The position numbers were made by a program, and so were the translations under genes. A DNA stretch of 64,000 bases, taken from NCBI RefSeq assembly GCF_009711225.1, contig NZ_WMIE01000001.1:434001-498000 (forward strand), given 5' to 3'. The notes under the pieces are model-generated. The model searched no databases. It had not been told where the DNA came from and worked only from the letters and a program-made list of their open reading frames with translations. The DNA is from Paracoccus aestuariivivens. Lineage in GTDB: Bacteria > Pseudomonadota > Alphaproteobacteria > Rhodobacterales > Rhodobacteraceae. This document shows, in pieces, positions 42,202-50,920 of this stretch; within the stretch, counting starts at the first letter, position 1; the number at the start of each line of letters is the position of its first letter.

Positions 42202-42999
42202 ATGACGGCTGATCCGACCTACCGGGGATTCGCGCTCGACGCGGAGACGGCGCTGGCTCTCCTGCAATGGCAGGCCGAGCTGGGCGCGGATGAGCCATGT
42301 CTGGACGAACCCATGGATCGCTACGACCTGCCCGACAGGATCGTGACGCCCCCCTCGCCCGCTGTGGCGGCTTCTGTCTCGCCACCGCGCGATCAGGGCA
42401 AGGATCTGGTCGCGCAGGCCGAGTCGCTTTCTGCCGCCGCGACCACGCTTTCCGCCTTGGCCGACGCTCAGGAATCTTTCGAAGCCATCGAGTTACGCAA
42501 GGGCGCGCGGAATTTCTGCTTTGCCGATGGCCGCGTGGGCGCAAGGATCATGGTGATCGGAGAGACCCCTGACGAAGAAGACGATCTGCAAGGCCGCCCG
42601 TTCACCGGACGCAGCGGAGAAATGCTGGACCGGATGTTCGCGGCCATCGGGCTTGCACGCGACTCGGTCGATGCCGAGACGGGGCTTTACGTCACCAATG
42701 TCCTGCCGTGGCGGCCGCCGGGAAACCGGATGGCCGAACCGGAGGAAATCGCGCTGATGCTGCCCTTCCTGAAGCGCCATATCGAATTGGCGCAGCCCGA
42801 AATCCTTGTCCTGATGGGCAACACACCCTGCATCGCGGCCCTGAACCAGCAAGGCATCCTCAGGCTACGCGGCGGATGGACGACGGCCTTTGGCCTGCCC
42901 GCCCTGCCGATGACGCACCCTTCCTATCTGTTGCGCACACCGCTGGCAAAACGCGAGGCCTGGGCCGATCTTTTGTCAATCGCGGCAAAGCTTGGCTAA
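42202..42999 (+). CDS. Uracil-DNA glycosylase family 4-like protein
   Basis: A 265-residue protein whose C-terminal two thirds match the UDG superfamily: motif A GETPDEEDDLQGRPFTGRSG, TNVLPWRPPGNR, MGNTPC and motif B MTHPSYLL. Family 4 enzymes remove uracil from DNA and carry a 4Fe-4S cluster. Here the cluster cysteines are missing: no CxxC before motif A, Trp replaces Cys before RPP, and the later Cys in the helix is Met/Leu. The N-terminal 85 residues are variable. It may be a cluster-free glycosylase. Its stop overlaps that of the convergent neighbour. Confidence 0.82.
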   Translation: MTADPTYRGFALDAETALALLQWQAELGADEPCLDEPMDRYDLPDRIVTPPSPAVAASVSPPRDQGKDLVAQAESLSAAATTLSALADAQESFEAIELRKGARNFCFADGRVGARIMVIGETPDEEDDLQGRPFTGRSGEMLDRMFAAIGLARDSVDAETGLYVTNVLPWRPPGNRMAEPEEIALMLPFLKRHIELAQPEILVLMGNTPCIAALNQQGILRLRGGWTTAFGLPALPMTHPSYLLRTPLAKREAWADLLSIAAKLG

Positions 43000-43802
43000 T
43001 CCAGAACCGGATTGCAGCCCTCGAACTCGATTGCTTTATCCGGCCCGATCAGGGTCAGCCGAACCCGAGCCGCATCCAGCGCAAACGGCTTGCCGGTTTC
43101 GTCGATGAACTCGGCCGTCGCCCGCAGCGTCTCGCCATGATGAGCCAGCTCCGGCTGCGAGACCCAGACCTGATCGTCGTCAAGCTCCATCGCGACTTCG
43201 GGCGCGTCACGATTGTCGAACTCGGCCGTGACCCGCATGCCGTCCTTGATTTCCTCGACCCGACAATCCGGCTTGTCCGCAGACAGGTCGGGAAGTTGCG
43301 CAAGCGCGGCCTCGATCCGGGGATCGGGCAGGTCTTGCGGCGGCGGTGCGGTCAGACTGACCTGAACCGGCACGCAGATATCGTCGCATAGCCCGAAATC
43401 GACCACCGCTTTCAGATCGGTCGGCGCATCTGCCGTCCGGGGCGCGATCTCGATCGGCAAGATCAGCGTGTCGTGATAGCCCAAAGTCCGCTCGCCCCCC
43501 GATTCAATCGCCTCGGGACGAGGCCATAGCAGTTTCACGGCGCCGATGTTCTGCGACCCCTGCCAGTCGAAATGCGGCGGTACACCCGCATCACCGGGGC
43601 TGCGCCAATATGTCTTCCAGCCGGGCTCCAGCCGCAGCGCAAAAGCCGTCATCCGGCGTCCTTCGGGGGTGACCCAACCCGGAAGAAGCTCGGCGGAAAC
43701 CAATCCGGGCGGTTGCTCGGAATCAGCGGGGACAGAGATATTCAAACCTTCCTGCGCGATGGCGGGAAGTGCTGAAACCAAAAGGAAAGCAAACCATTTC
43801 AT
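42996..43802 (-). CDS. Periplasmic DsbD N-terminal-domain-like protein
   Basis: A 268-residue protein with signal peptide (MKWFAFLLVSALPAIAQ) and an immunoglobulin-like fold matching the DsbD N-domain. CDDIC near residue 140 looks like the redox Cys pair region. In DsbD this domain passes electrons to periplasmic thiol proteins; here it stands alone without membrane or thioredoxin domains, a form common in alphaproteobacteria. The start at 43802 is chosen from the signal peptide; an in-frame ATG at 43850 exists. Confidence 0.78.
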   Translation of the reverse strand: MKWFAFLLVSALPAIAQEGLNISVPADSEQPPGLVSAELLPGWVTPEGRRMTAFALRLEPGWKTYWRSPGDAGVPPHFDWQGSQNIGAVKLLWPRPEAIESGGERTLGYHDTLILPIEIAPRTADAPTDLKAVVDFGLCDDICVPVQVSLTAPPPQDLPDPRIEAALAQLPDLSADKPDCRVEEIKDGMRVTAEFDNRDAPEVAMELDDDQVWVSQPELAHHGETLRATAEFIDETGKPFALDAARVRLTLIGPDKAIEFEGCNPVLD

Positions 43803-43922
43803 GGCTGCATTCTTAGGTGGCTTGGGGGCATCGGGTGAAGTCACATTCACGGGAAATTAGCGCTTTCCCTTGCGAAACCGGCGATCAGCGCCGATCTTTA
43901 CAGGAAAGAAAAGGAGCAGCCG

Positions 43923-44495
43923 TTGGACAGTTCCGCCAACCTGACAGGCAAGATGCTGATCGCCATGCCCGGCATGCGCGATCCCAGATTCGAACATTCC
44001 GTCATCCTGATCTGCGCCCATTCCGACGATGGCGCGATGGGGCTGGTCGTGAACCGCCCCATGCCCGAGGTGGGATTCTCGGACCTGCTGGGCCAACTTG
44101 GGATCGACACCAGCGACGACACCACCGACATTCCGGTGCGTTTTGGCGGTCCGGTCGAGCCGGGGCGCGGCTTTGTCGTGCATCGTGTCACCGAGGGGGA
44201 CGAACTGGACGAAACCCGGATGCGGATAGACGGCGACCTTGCGATGTCCACCACACGCGACATCCTCGAGGATTTCGCCCATGGCCGTGGTCCGCAGCCC
44301 GCGATGCTGGCACTGGGTTACGCCGGCTGGGGACCGGGCCAGCTGGATTCCGAGATTCTGGACAATGGCTGGCTGACCCGCGACCGTTTGGACGAGTTGA
44401 TCTTCGGTCAGGACAATTCCGGCAAATGGCGCGCGGCGCTACAGGGCATGGGAATCGACCCTCTGGCCCTGTCCCCAAGCGCCGGACGCGCCTAA
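43923..44495 (+). CDS. YqgE/AlgH family protein
   Basis: A 190-residue DUF179 protein. The start is TTG, chosen because AAAGGAG lies six bases upstream and no suitable ATG is near. Conserved parts are NLTGKMLIAMPGMRDPRFEHSVI, GAMGLVVNRPM and VRFGGPVEPGRGFVVH. The family is widespread, with no established biochemical role. Its stop overlaps that of the convergent Sua5 gene. Confidence 0.92.
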   Translation: MDSSANLTGKMLIAMPGMRDPRFEHSVILICAHSDDGAMGLVVNRPMPEVGFSDLLGQLGIDTSDDTTDIPVRFGGPVEPGRGFVVHRVTEGDELDETRMRIDGDLAMSTTRDILEDFAHGRGPQPAMLALGYAGWGPGQLDSEILDNGWLTRDRLDELIFGQDNSGKWRAALQGMGIDPLALSPSAGRA

Positions 44496-45442
44496 CGCGG
44501 AGCCGCCGCGCGGCGCAGGCGGTCGTTGATCGCCGCGCCAAGACCGGTTTCGGGCACGGTTGCGACTGCGATGGGCCGTCCCGTCGCATCGGCCTGACGC
44601 AGCAGATCGAACAGGTTCGACGCCGCCTCGGCCAGATCGCCCGAGGCGCTTAGCGTCAACTCGCCCGCCACCTCACCAAAGCCGATCATCACCTCACCTG
44701 GCGCGACGCTCGTGGCGTTCAGCCGCAGGCTGGCGCGGGGGGCGTAGTGGCTGGTCAATTGGCCCGGCGCATTGGGGGCGTCGGGATTGATCGCCGGACG
44801 GGTCAAAGGCTGTCCCAGCACCGCTTCGATCTGCTCGGCGGAAACTCCGCCGGGGCGCAGCAAGGCGGGCCGTCCATCCACCCAGCCGATGATCGTCGAT
44901 TCGACGCCGACCGGACAGTTGCCCGCATCCAGCACCGCTGGAATGCGCCCGCCAAGACCGGTTTCGGTATCTGCCACATGCGCGGCGGCCGTCGGACTGA
45001 TCCGCCCGGACGGATTGGCCGAAGGTGCCGCCAGCGGTCCACCGAAACGCTCGAGCAGCGCATGTGCAACCGGATGGGCCGGAACCCGCAGCGCCACGGT
45101 ATCCAGTCCCGCCGTCACCAGCGACGCAATTCCCGCATCCTCGCGCAAAGGCAGCACCATGGTCAGCGCTCCGGGCCAGAACGCCGCCGCCAATGCCCGC
45201 GCGGCATCGTCGAAATGGGCCACTTTCTCGGCCGCGACACGGTCGGGCAGATGTACGATCAGCGGGTTGAAGCTGGGTCTGCCCTTGGCCTCGTAGATGC
45301 GGGCGACGGCAGTTGCGTTTCTTGCATCGCCCGCCAGACCGTAGACGGTCTCGGTAGGCATGGCGACGACATCGCCCTGCGACAACCAGTCACAGGCGAT
45401 GGCAAGACCTTGATCATCCGTTGAAAGCAGTCGGGTGTGCAT
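44492..45442 (-). CDS. L-threonylcarbamoyladenylate synthase (Sua5/YciO/YrdC)
   Basis: A 316-residue enzyme that makes threonylcarbamoyl-AMP from Thr, bicarbonate and ATP for t6A37 modification of ANN-decoding tRNAs. The YrdC domain (about 10-200) shows PTETVYGLAGDA, KGRPSFNPLIVH and APSANPSGRISPT. The extra C-terminal Sua5 domain marks the long form. TsaB/D/E are not here. Confidence 0.94.
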   Translation of the reverse strand: MHTRLLSTDDQGLAIACDWLSQGDVVAMPTETVYGLAGDARNATAVARIYEAKGRPSFNPLIVHLPDRVAAEKVAHFDDAARALAAAFWPGALTMVLPLREDAGIASLVTAGLDTVALRVPAHPVAHALLERFGGPLAAPSANPSGRISPTAAAHVADTETGLGGRIPAVLDAGNCPVGVESTIIGWVDGRPALLRPGGVSAEQIEAVLGQPLTRPAINPDAPNAPGQLTSHYAPRASLRLNATSVAPGEVMIGFGEVAGELTLSASGDLAEAASNLFDLLRQADATGRPIAVATVPETGLGAAINDRLRRAAAPR

Positions 45443-45552
45443 TTGTTACGTCGGGTTGTGGTTGATGGCTTACGAGCCGCACATATGATCGACCCCAGGG
45501 GATCAGTTATGCGCCTAATCGGCATTTGCCAAGGCGCGAAGGGAAGAGGGCC

Positions 45553-47244
45553 ATGTCATACACTGCACCAGTCGGGCAGATCGCGTTCATTCTGAACAAG
45601 GTCGTTGGCCTTCCGGAAGTTTCGAACACCGAGGTTTTTGCCGAAGCCACATCCGAAACCATCAATGCCGTCCTGACCGAGGCCGGCCGGATCGCGACCG
45701 AGGTCATCGCGCCGGTGAACCGCTCGGGCGATCTGTCTCCGGCACGGCTGGAAAACGGCGTATTGCGTTCTAGCCCCGGTTTTGCCGAGGCGTTCCATGC
45801 GCTGGCCGAGGGGGGCTGGATCGGACTTTCCGCGAATCCGCAGCATGGCGGCATGGGCTTGCCGCAGGCGCTGAACATGGCTGTCAACGAAATGGTCGCC
45901 TCGGCCTGTCTGGCGCTGCAATTGAACCCGATGCTGACCCAAGGCCAGATCGAGGCGCTGGAGCATCACGGCAGCGAAGAATTGAAGGCGCTGTATCTGC
46001 CCAAGCTGAATTCGGGCGAATGGTCAGGCACGATGAACCTGACCGAACCGGGTGCCGGATCGGATGTCGGGGCGCTGACCACCCGCGCCGAACGGGCCGG
46101 GGATGGCAGCTACCGCATCACCGGCCAGAAGATCTTTATCACATGGGGCGACAGCGACGTGACGCAGAACGTCTGCCACCTCGTTCTGGCGCGTCTGCCC
46201 GATGGTGGTCCCGGCACACGCGGCATCAGCCTGTTCATGGTGCCGAAACTTATTCCGGACGAAGACGGCAATCCCGGCACGCCGAACGACCTGCGCGTCG
46301 TCAGCCTTGAACACAAGCTCGGCATCCACGGCTCGCCCACCTGTGTCATGAGCTTCGAGGGCGCCAAGGGCTGGATCGTCGGGGCCGAGCATAAGGGCAT
46401 GGCAGCGATGTTCACCATGATGAACTGCGCCCGTCTTGGCGTCGGCATTCAGGGCGTCGCGCAGGGCGAGGCCGCTTTGCAGCAGGCCACGACCTATGCC
46501 TTCGAGCGCAACCAGATGGGCCCGATCATCCGCCACCCCGATGTGCGCCGGATGCTGGCCGTTTCGCGTGCCGAGATCTTTGCCGCACGCGCGATCTGTC
46601 TGGCTTGCGCGGTCGCCATCGACATGGCCAAGGCAACCGGCGATGCGGAATGGGCCGCGCGCGCTGCATTCCTGACCCCGATCGCCAAGGCTTACGGAAC
46701 CGATGCGGGCACGCGGGTCGCCGATACGGCGGTGCAGGTGCATGGCGGCATGGGCTATATTGAAGAAACCGGCATCGCCCAATATTTGCGCGACGTGCGG
46801 ATCACCTCGATCTACGAGGGCACGAACGGCATTCAGGCGATGGACCTTGTCGGCCGGAAATTCGCCGATGGCGGGGTTGCGGCGATGGCTCTGCTGGATG
46901 AGATTCTGGACGGCGCGAAAGAGGCACAATCCCAGCACCCCGAACTGGCACATCAGGTCTGGCAGGCCGCCGAAACCCTGCGCGAGACAACGCAGGATCT
47001 TCTGGAATGCGATCTGCCCGACCGTTTTGCGGGCGCAGTGCCTTATCTTTCGGCCTTTGCGCGCGTTCTGGGCGCCCATTACCACTTGCGAGCAGCGATC
47101 AACGGCGGCAGCGCGACCTTGGCCCGCGTCCATATCTCCCGCGTATTGCCGCAATTTAACGGAGAACTTGCCGCCGCACGCGCCGGAGTTGCCGATCTGG
47201 AAGAGCTTGACGATGCCCTTTTCCTCGGTCAGATGGCGGTGTGA
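45553..47244 (+). CDS. Acyl-CoA dehydrogenase, DmdC-like subfamily
   Basis: A 563-residue flavoprotein, longer than standard acyl-CoA dehydrogenases (about 390). N-terminus (MSYTAPVGQIAFILNKV) and overall length resemble 3-methylmercaptopropionyl-CoA dehydrogenase DmdC of marine Rhodobacteraceae and related long-chain types. Motifs: NLTEPGAGSDVGALTTRA, QVHGGMGYIEETGIAQYLRD and the IYEGTNGIQAMDL C-terminal signature. Electrons would pass to ETF and the ETF-QO encoded at 52.6 kb. GGGAAGAGGG precedes the ATG. Substrate is unproven and other dmd genes are absent nearby. Confidence 0.85.
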   Translation: MSYTAPVGQIAFILNKVVGLPEVSNTEVFAEATSETINAVLTEAGRIATEVIAPVNRSGDLSPARLENGVLRSSPGFAEAFHALAEGGWIGLSANPQHGGMGLPQALNMAVNEMVASACLALQLNPMLTQGQIEALEHHGSEELKALYLPKLNSGEWSGTMNLTEPGAGSDVGALTTRAERAGDGSYRITGQKIFITWGDSDVTQNVCHLVLARLPDGGPGTRGISLFMVPKLIPDEDGNPGTPNDLRVVSLEHKLGIHGSPTCVMSFEGAKGWIVGAEHKGMAAMFTMMNCARLGVGIQGVAQGEAALQQATTYAFERNQMGPIIRHPDVRRMLAVSRAEIFAARAICLACAVAIDMAKATGDAEWAARAAFLTPIAKAYGTDAGTRVADTAVQVHGGMGYIEETGIAQYLRDVRITSIYEGTNGIQAMDLVGRKFADGGVAAMALLDEILDGAKEAQSQHPELAHQVWQAAETLRETTQDLLECDLPDRFAGAVPYLSAFARVLGAHYHLRAAINGGSATLARVHISRVLPQFNGELAAARAGVADLEELDDALFLGQMAV

Positions 47245-48263
47245 TCCACACCGAGCCTCATATCCTGCCCGCAAGCGGCGAAGCGCATGAAATCGCGCCG
47301 GGGGTGCTGTGGATACAGCTTCCCCTGCCCTTCAAGCCCAGCTTCGTCAACGTCTATGCCCTCCGCGATGCGCAGGGCTGGACATTGATCGACTGCGGCA
47401 TCGACACCCCCGAGGTGCGCTGCATCTGGCAGGATCTGCTGTGCGGCCCTTTGGCCGATGCGCCTGTCACCCGCCTGATCGTCACCCATCACCATCTGGA
47501 TCATATCGGCCTTGCCGGCTGGTTCCAGTCGATGGGGGCCGAGTTGTGGACTTCGCGCACGGCATGGCTGATGGCGCGGATGAGCGTTCTGGACGTGCAG
47601 GACCGCCCCACCCCGCAGGCCGTGAACTTCTGGCGTGAAGCGGGAATGTCGCCCGAAATGATCGCAGAACGAATGGGCGAGCGCCCGTTCAATATGGCGG
47701 ATGCCACCGCGCCGCTTCCCCCCGGCTACCGCCGCCTGACCGAGGGGCAGGAGGTCGGATTCGGCAACCGTCAATGGATCGTCCGCATGGGCGAAGGGCA
47801 CGCCCCCGAGCATGTCACCCTTTGGTCGCTGGACGACGATCTGGTGATCGGGGGCGACCAGCTTTTGTCCTCGATCTCGCCCAATCTTGGCGTCTATCCG
47901 AACGAGCCCGACGCCGACAGCGTGGGCGCGTGGATCGATTCCTGCGAGCGACTGCTGGGCTTTGCCCGCCCCGAACAGCTGGTCCTGCCCGGACACAAGT
48001 TGCCTTATCGGGGTCTGCCGACCCGCTTGCGCCAGCTGATCGAAAACCAGAACGCAGCCATCGAACGGCTATTATGCGGACTTCGCGAAGACCCCCGCAC
48101 CACCGTCGGTTGCTTTGACCTGCTGTACCGCCGGATGATCGGCAAGCCCGAGTTCAGTCTGGCCTTGGCCGAGGCGGTCGGTCACATCAACCACCTGCGC
48201 GCGACGGGACAGGTGTGGCCCGTAGGCCAGACCAAGGACGGCGCGACCCTTTGGGGGGCGTGA
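47241..48263 (+). CDS. Metallo-beta-lactamase fold hydrolase
   Basis: A 340-residue enzyme starting at a GTG that overlaps the dehydrogenase stop. The metal-binding signature is THHHLDHIG, followed by EGHAPEHV, GGDQLL and the final His in LPGHKLPY. A C-terminal helical domain resembles LACTB2/glyoxalase-like hydrolases that act on thioesters or nucleic acids. Tight coupling to the acyl-CoA dehydrogenase suggests an acyl-CoA thioester substrate, by inference. Confidence 0.87.
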   Translation: MIHTEPHILPASGEAHEIAPGVLWIQLPLPFKPSFVNVYALRDAQGWTLIDCGIDTPEVRCIWQDLLCGPLADAPVTRLIVTHHHLDHIGLAGWFQSMGAELWTSRTAWLMARMSVLDVQDRPTPQAVNFWREAGMSPEMIAERMGERPFNMADATAPLPPGYRRLTEGQEVGFGNRQWIVRMGEGHAPEHVTLWSLDDDLVIGGDQLLSSISPNLGVYPNEPDADSVGAWIDSCERLLGFARPEQLVLPGHKLPYRGLPTRLRQLIENQNAAIERLLCGLREDPRTTVGCFDLLYRRMIGKPEFSLALAEAVGHINHLRATGQVWPVGQTKDGATLWGA

Positions 48264-48322
48264 CAGGGGGCGGGGCATCAGTTATCCCTTGGCGCGACGC
48301 AGCGTTGCAAACAGGGTGACAC

Positions 48323-48475
48323 ATGGCCTCGCATCACGAGATCACCGAGCACAAGCACGGTGAAATGGATATCAGCCACCAGCAGAAAACCTTTGCGGGC
48401 TTTATCAAGGCCTCGACATGGGTTGCCGGCCTTTCGATCTGCGTCCTGATCTTTATGGCGCTGACGAACGCCTGA
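48323..48475 (+). CDS. aa3-type cytochrome c oxidase subunit IV
   Basis: A 50-residue protein with one membrane helix (about 31-48). [16 protein letters not shown] and TFAGFIK match the fourth subunit seen in the Paracoccus denitrificans aa3 oxidase structure, with only a few differences recalled from memory. This subunit binds the core oxidase but is not needed for activity. The other cox genes are not in this window. Confidence 0.92.
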   Translation: MASHHEITEHKHGEMDISHQQKTFAGFIKASTWVAGLSICVLIFMALTNA

Positions 48476-48497
48476 CCCCACCTTTCGGAGAATTACG

Positions 48498-49145
48498 ATG
48501 CAAAGGCGTGCCTTCCTCGCGCTGGCGCTGCCGGCCACGCTTGCGGCTTGCGGTGCGGACAATATCTGGGCCAGCGACGAGTCCGTGCGCAAGGCGCGTT
48601 ATGTGTCGAACGAGCCCCCCTTGATCACGCTGCTGACGGTGATCGGTATCCCCAAAGGCGAGGGTGGCCATTCCGCCCTGCTGATCAACGGCACGCAGCG
48701 CGTGATTTACGATCCGGCGGGCAGCTGGAATCACCCCTCGATCCCTGAACGCCATGATGTGCTTTACGGGATCACGCCGAATTTCAAGAACTTCTACATC
48801 GATTACCACGCCCGCCAGACCTATTGGGTGGCCGAGGATACGATCCAGGTCCCGCTGGCCGTGGCCGAGGCCGCGATCCGTTCCGCCGAACAGCAAGGCC
48901 CGGCGAATAAAAGTTTCTGTGCCGTCTCGACCGGACAGGTGCTGCGGCGCGTGCCGGGCTTCGAAGGCGCGCCGACCGGTTTTTCGCCTCTGAACCTACG
49001 CCGCTGGTTCCTGACCCTTCCGGGCGTCACCAGCCAGAAGCACATGGACGGCGATCCGGCCAACAACCACAACGTCTTGCTGCGCCAGAAGAATGGCGTC
49101 GTGACCGGCTACGGCACCGACGGCCAACTTCACGCCATGAGATAA
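48498..49145 (+). CDS. Lipoprotein of unknown function
   Basis: A 215-residue protein with a lipoprotein signal peptide (lipobox LAAC at 15-18). The mature protein has GEGGHSALLI and, later, KSFCAVSTGQVL. A His in a beta strand followed by a Cys starting a helix fits the order of permuted papain-like (YiiX/YaeF-type NlpC/P60) enzymes, but the match is weak. VIYDPAGSW between them also resembles such proteins. It lies 22 bases after cox subunit IV and may be in the same transcript. Confidence 0.7.
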   Translation: MQRRAFLALALPATLAACGADNIWASDESVRKARYVSNEPPLITLLTVIGIPKGEGGHSALLINGTQRVIYDPAGSWNHPSIPERHDVLYGITPNFKNFYIDYHARQTYWVAEDTIQVPLAVAEAAIRSAEQQGPANKSFCAVSTGQVLRRVPGFEGAPTGFSPLNLRRWFLTLPGVTSQKHMDGDPANNHNVLLRQKNGVVTGYGTDGQLHAMR

Positions 49146-49459
49146 AGCATCCCGAACAGCGCCATCAGGCCCGCGACAATCGCCAACAGCGTGTTGCGGG
49201 TCACAAGCCCGACCCCCAATGTCACCGCAGCGGCGGTCAGGCGCACCGGATCGGGCCGCCCGTCTGTCGCGGCGGGCCAGACGACAAGCGGCGCGACAAT
49301 GGCCGGAAGCACGGCAACAGCGGTATACCGCAAAGAGCGCTCGGCCCATTCAGGGATGGCGCGGTTGCCGATCGCGCCCAGAAATGACCACCGGATCAGG
49401 TAGGTTCCGACGCCAAGGACGGCGATGATGAACCAGACTTTCAGGTCGAAACCGCTCAT
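49130..49459 (-). CDS. azlD: AzlD-family branched-chain amino acid exporter small subunit
   Basis: A 109-residue membrane protein with three to four helices and the AzlD pattern GVGTYLIRWSFLGAIG, then AVLPAIVAPLVV. Together with AzlC it forms an exporter of branched-chain amino acids. Its ATG overlaps the azlC stop. The 3' end overlaps the convergent lipoprotein gene by 16 bases. Confidence 0.88.
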   Translation of the reverse strand: MSGFDLKVWFIIAVLGVGTYLIRWSFLGAIGNRAIPEWAERSLRYTAVAVLPAIVAPLVVWPAATDGRPDPVRLTAAAVTLGVGLVTRNTLLAIVAGLMALFGMLYLMA

Positions 49460-50250
49460 TTCAGGCCTCCGGCTTTCAGCCGCTCGGTCCGTTTCTCGAC
49501 CCATGCGCCCGTCGCCATCGCCAGCGGCGCAGCCAACAGGATGCCCAATCCCGAGGGCAGCACGGTGAACACCAACGACGCCACGATGGATACGCCAGCG
49601 GCCGCGATATGGGCGGCCGAGCGCAGCATCGGCGCGACCATGGCAAGGAAGGTGATCGGCAGCGCGAAATCCAGCGCCCAGCTTTCCGGAATAGCGCGCC
49701 CCAGCCGGAAGCCGACCGCGCTGGCAATGACCCAAGGCACACAGGCACAGATCGCCGTGCCAAGGAAATAGGCCAGCCTTTGATCCAGGCGCAGGCGGGG
49801 ATTCCTCTCGAATTGCTGGATCGACAGGGCATAGGTCTGGTCAATCAGCAGATAGGCGGTCAACGCGCGCTGACGCGGACCGGCATCACCCAACCACGGC
49901 ACCAGCGAGGCCGAATACATCGCCATGCGCAAGTTCACCGCAAGGGCCGAGACGATGACGATGACCGTGGGCGCATGATCGGTCAAAAGCTGAACGGCGG
50001 TGAATTGCGACGCTCCGGCCAGCACCAGCACCGAAAATCCCATGACCTGCGCCAGATCCAGACCGGATTCGGCGGAAAGCACCCCGAACAACAGTCCGAA
50101 AGGCACCAGAACCAACAGGAACGGCAAGGATTGGATCACGCCGTGACGCAGGCATTGCGCCGGAGTGCGAGCCAGAGCACGCTTTTGCTCGGGAGAAAGT
50201 ACGGGTTCGGCCTCGGGCGTCATGGCCGCCGGGCTGTCAGGATAGGTCAT
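49456..50250 (-). CDS. azlC: AzlC-family branched-chain amino acid exporter large subunit
   Basis: A 264-residue polytopic protein. AzlC signatures: LVPFGLLFGVLSAESGL, VLAGASQFTAVQLL, NLRMAMYSASLVPWLG and LIDQTYALS. The frame extends to 50727 but only the part from MTYPDSP is AzlC-like. ATGs at 50250 and 50223 are candidates, neither with a good ribosome site. The first overlaps the start of the divergent GNAT gene. Confidence 0.88.
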   Translation of the reverse strand: MTYPDSPAAMTPEAEPVLSPEQKRALARTPAQCLRHGVIQSLPFLLVLVPFGLLFGVLSAESGLDLAQVMGFSVLVLAGASQFTAVQLLTDHAPTVIVIVSALAVNLRMAMYSASLVPWLGDAGPRQRALTAYLLIDQTYALSIQQFERNPRLRLDQRLAYFLGTAICACVPWVIASAVGFRLGRAIPESWALDFALPITFLAMVAPMLRSAAHIAAAGVSIVASLVFTVLPSGLGILLAAPLAMATGAWVEKRTERLKAGGLK

Positions 50251-50920
50251 GGTGGAAACGGGGCCGTTCGCGCTATGGATCGCCGACAGATTGACCAAAG
50301 GCCAAGGCAGGTGCAAGGGTGACCGGGATTTGAGCGCAAAACCGCATGGCCCGATCCGGATCCAGCACGGCGTTCCGCAGCATTTGCGCGGCGCGGCGGC
50401 GCGGTTGTATTGGCGTGGTTTCGGCTCGGGGCTGCTGCCGCTGCCTACCCCACCGCGCAAGGGTATTGCGCTGGTCGCCGCCACAATGAACCCCGATAAT
50501 GCCTTGATCGCGGTAACAGATCGCGGCGCATTGGTCGGCATCGCGGGCCTGCGCGGGCCCTGGGGCGGCTTCCTGTCGCCCTCGGGGCCGGATTTCCATC
50601 GCACGTTCGGTCCTTGGCACGGACGGCTGCGGCATCTGTCCAGCAAACTGCATCTCAGCGGCGATGCAACCGCCGATCTGATCCTTGACGGAGTTGCCGT
50701 CCGTCCGCAATGGCGCTGCCGCGGCATCGCCCGCGCTTTGGTGGATGTCGCGGCGGGGCGCGCACGTCAACTGGGTCACCCCGCCCTGATGGTCGAAGTT
50801 GAGGCACACAACCGCGATGCTTTGGCCGCGTGGCAGGCACTGGCATTCGAGGCTTCGGGTCGACAAAAGCTGGGCTGGCCATGGCGCGCACCGGCCCATG
50901 TCATGCGCAGGCCGGTCTAG
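50249..50920 (+). CDS. GNAT-family N-acetyltransferase
   Basis: A 223-residue protein whose C-terminal part has the acetyl-CoA motif VRPQWRCRGIARALVDVA and the following VEVEAHNRDALAAWQALAF strand-helix. The substrate cannot be told. The N-terminus is uncertain: ATG at 50249 has AGGA six bases upstream but the first 40 residues look unlike the family. An in-frame TTG at 50291 is an alternative. The stop overlaps that of the convergent membrane protein gene. Confidence 0.8.
   Translation: MVETGPFALWIADRLTKGQGRCKGDRDLSAKPHGPIRIQHGVPQHLRGAAARLYWRGFGSGLLPLPTPPRKGIALVAATMNPDNALIAVTDRGALVGIAGLRGPWGGFLSPSGPDFHRTFGPWHGRLRHLSSKLHLSGDATADLILDGVAVRPQWRCRGIARALVDVAAGRARQLGHPALMVEVEAHNRDALAAWQALAFEASGRQKLGWPWRAPAHVMRRPV

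Noticed and set aside
46024..47274. 416-codon minus-strand frame opposite the acyl-CoA dehydrogenase
   Set aside because: The sense strand has intact dehydrogenase motifs; the antisense product is featureless.
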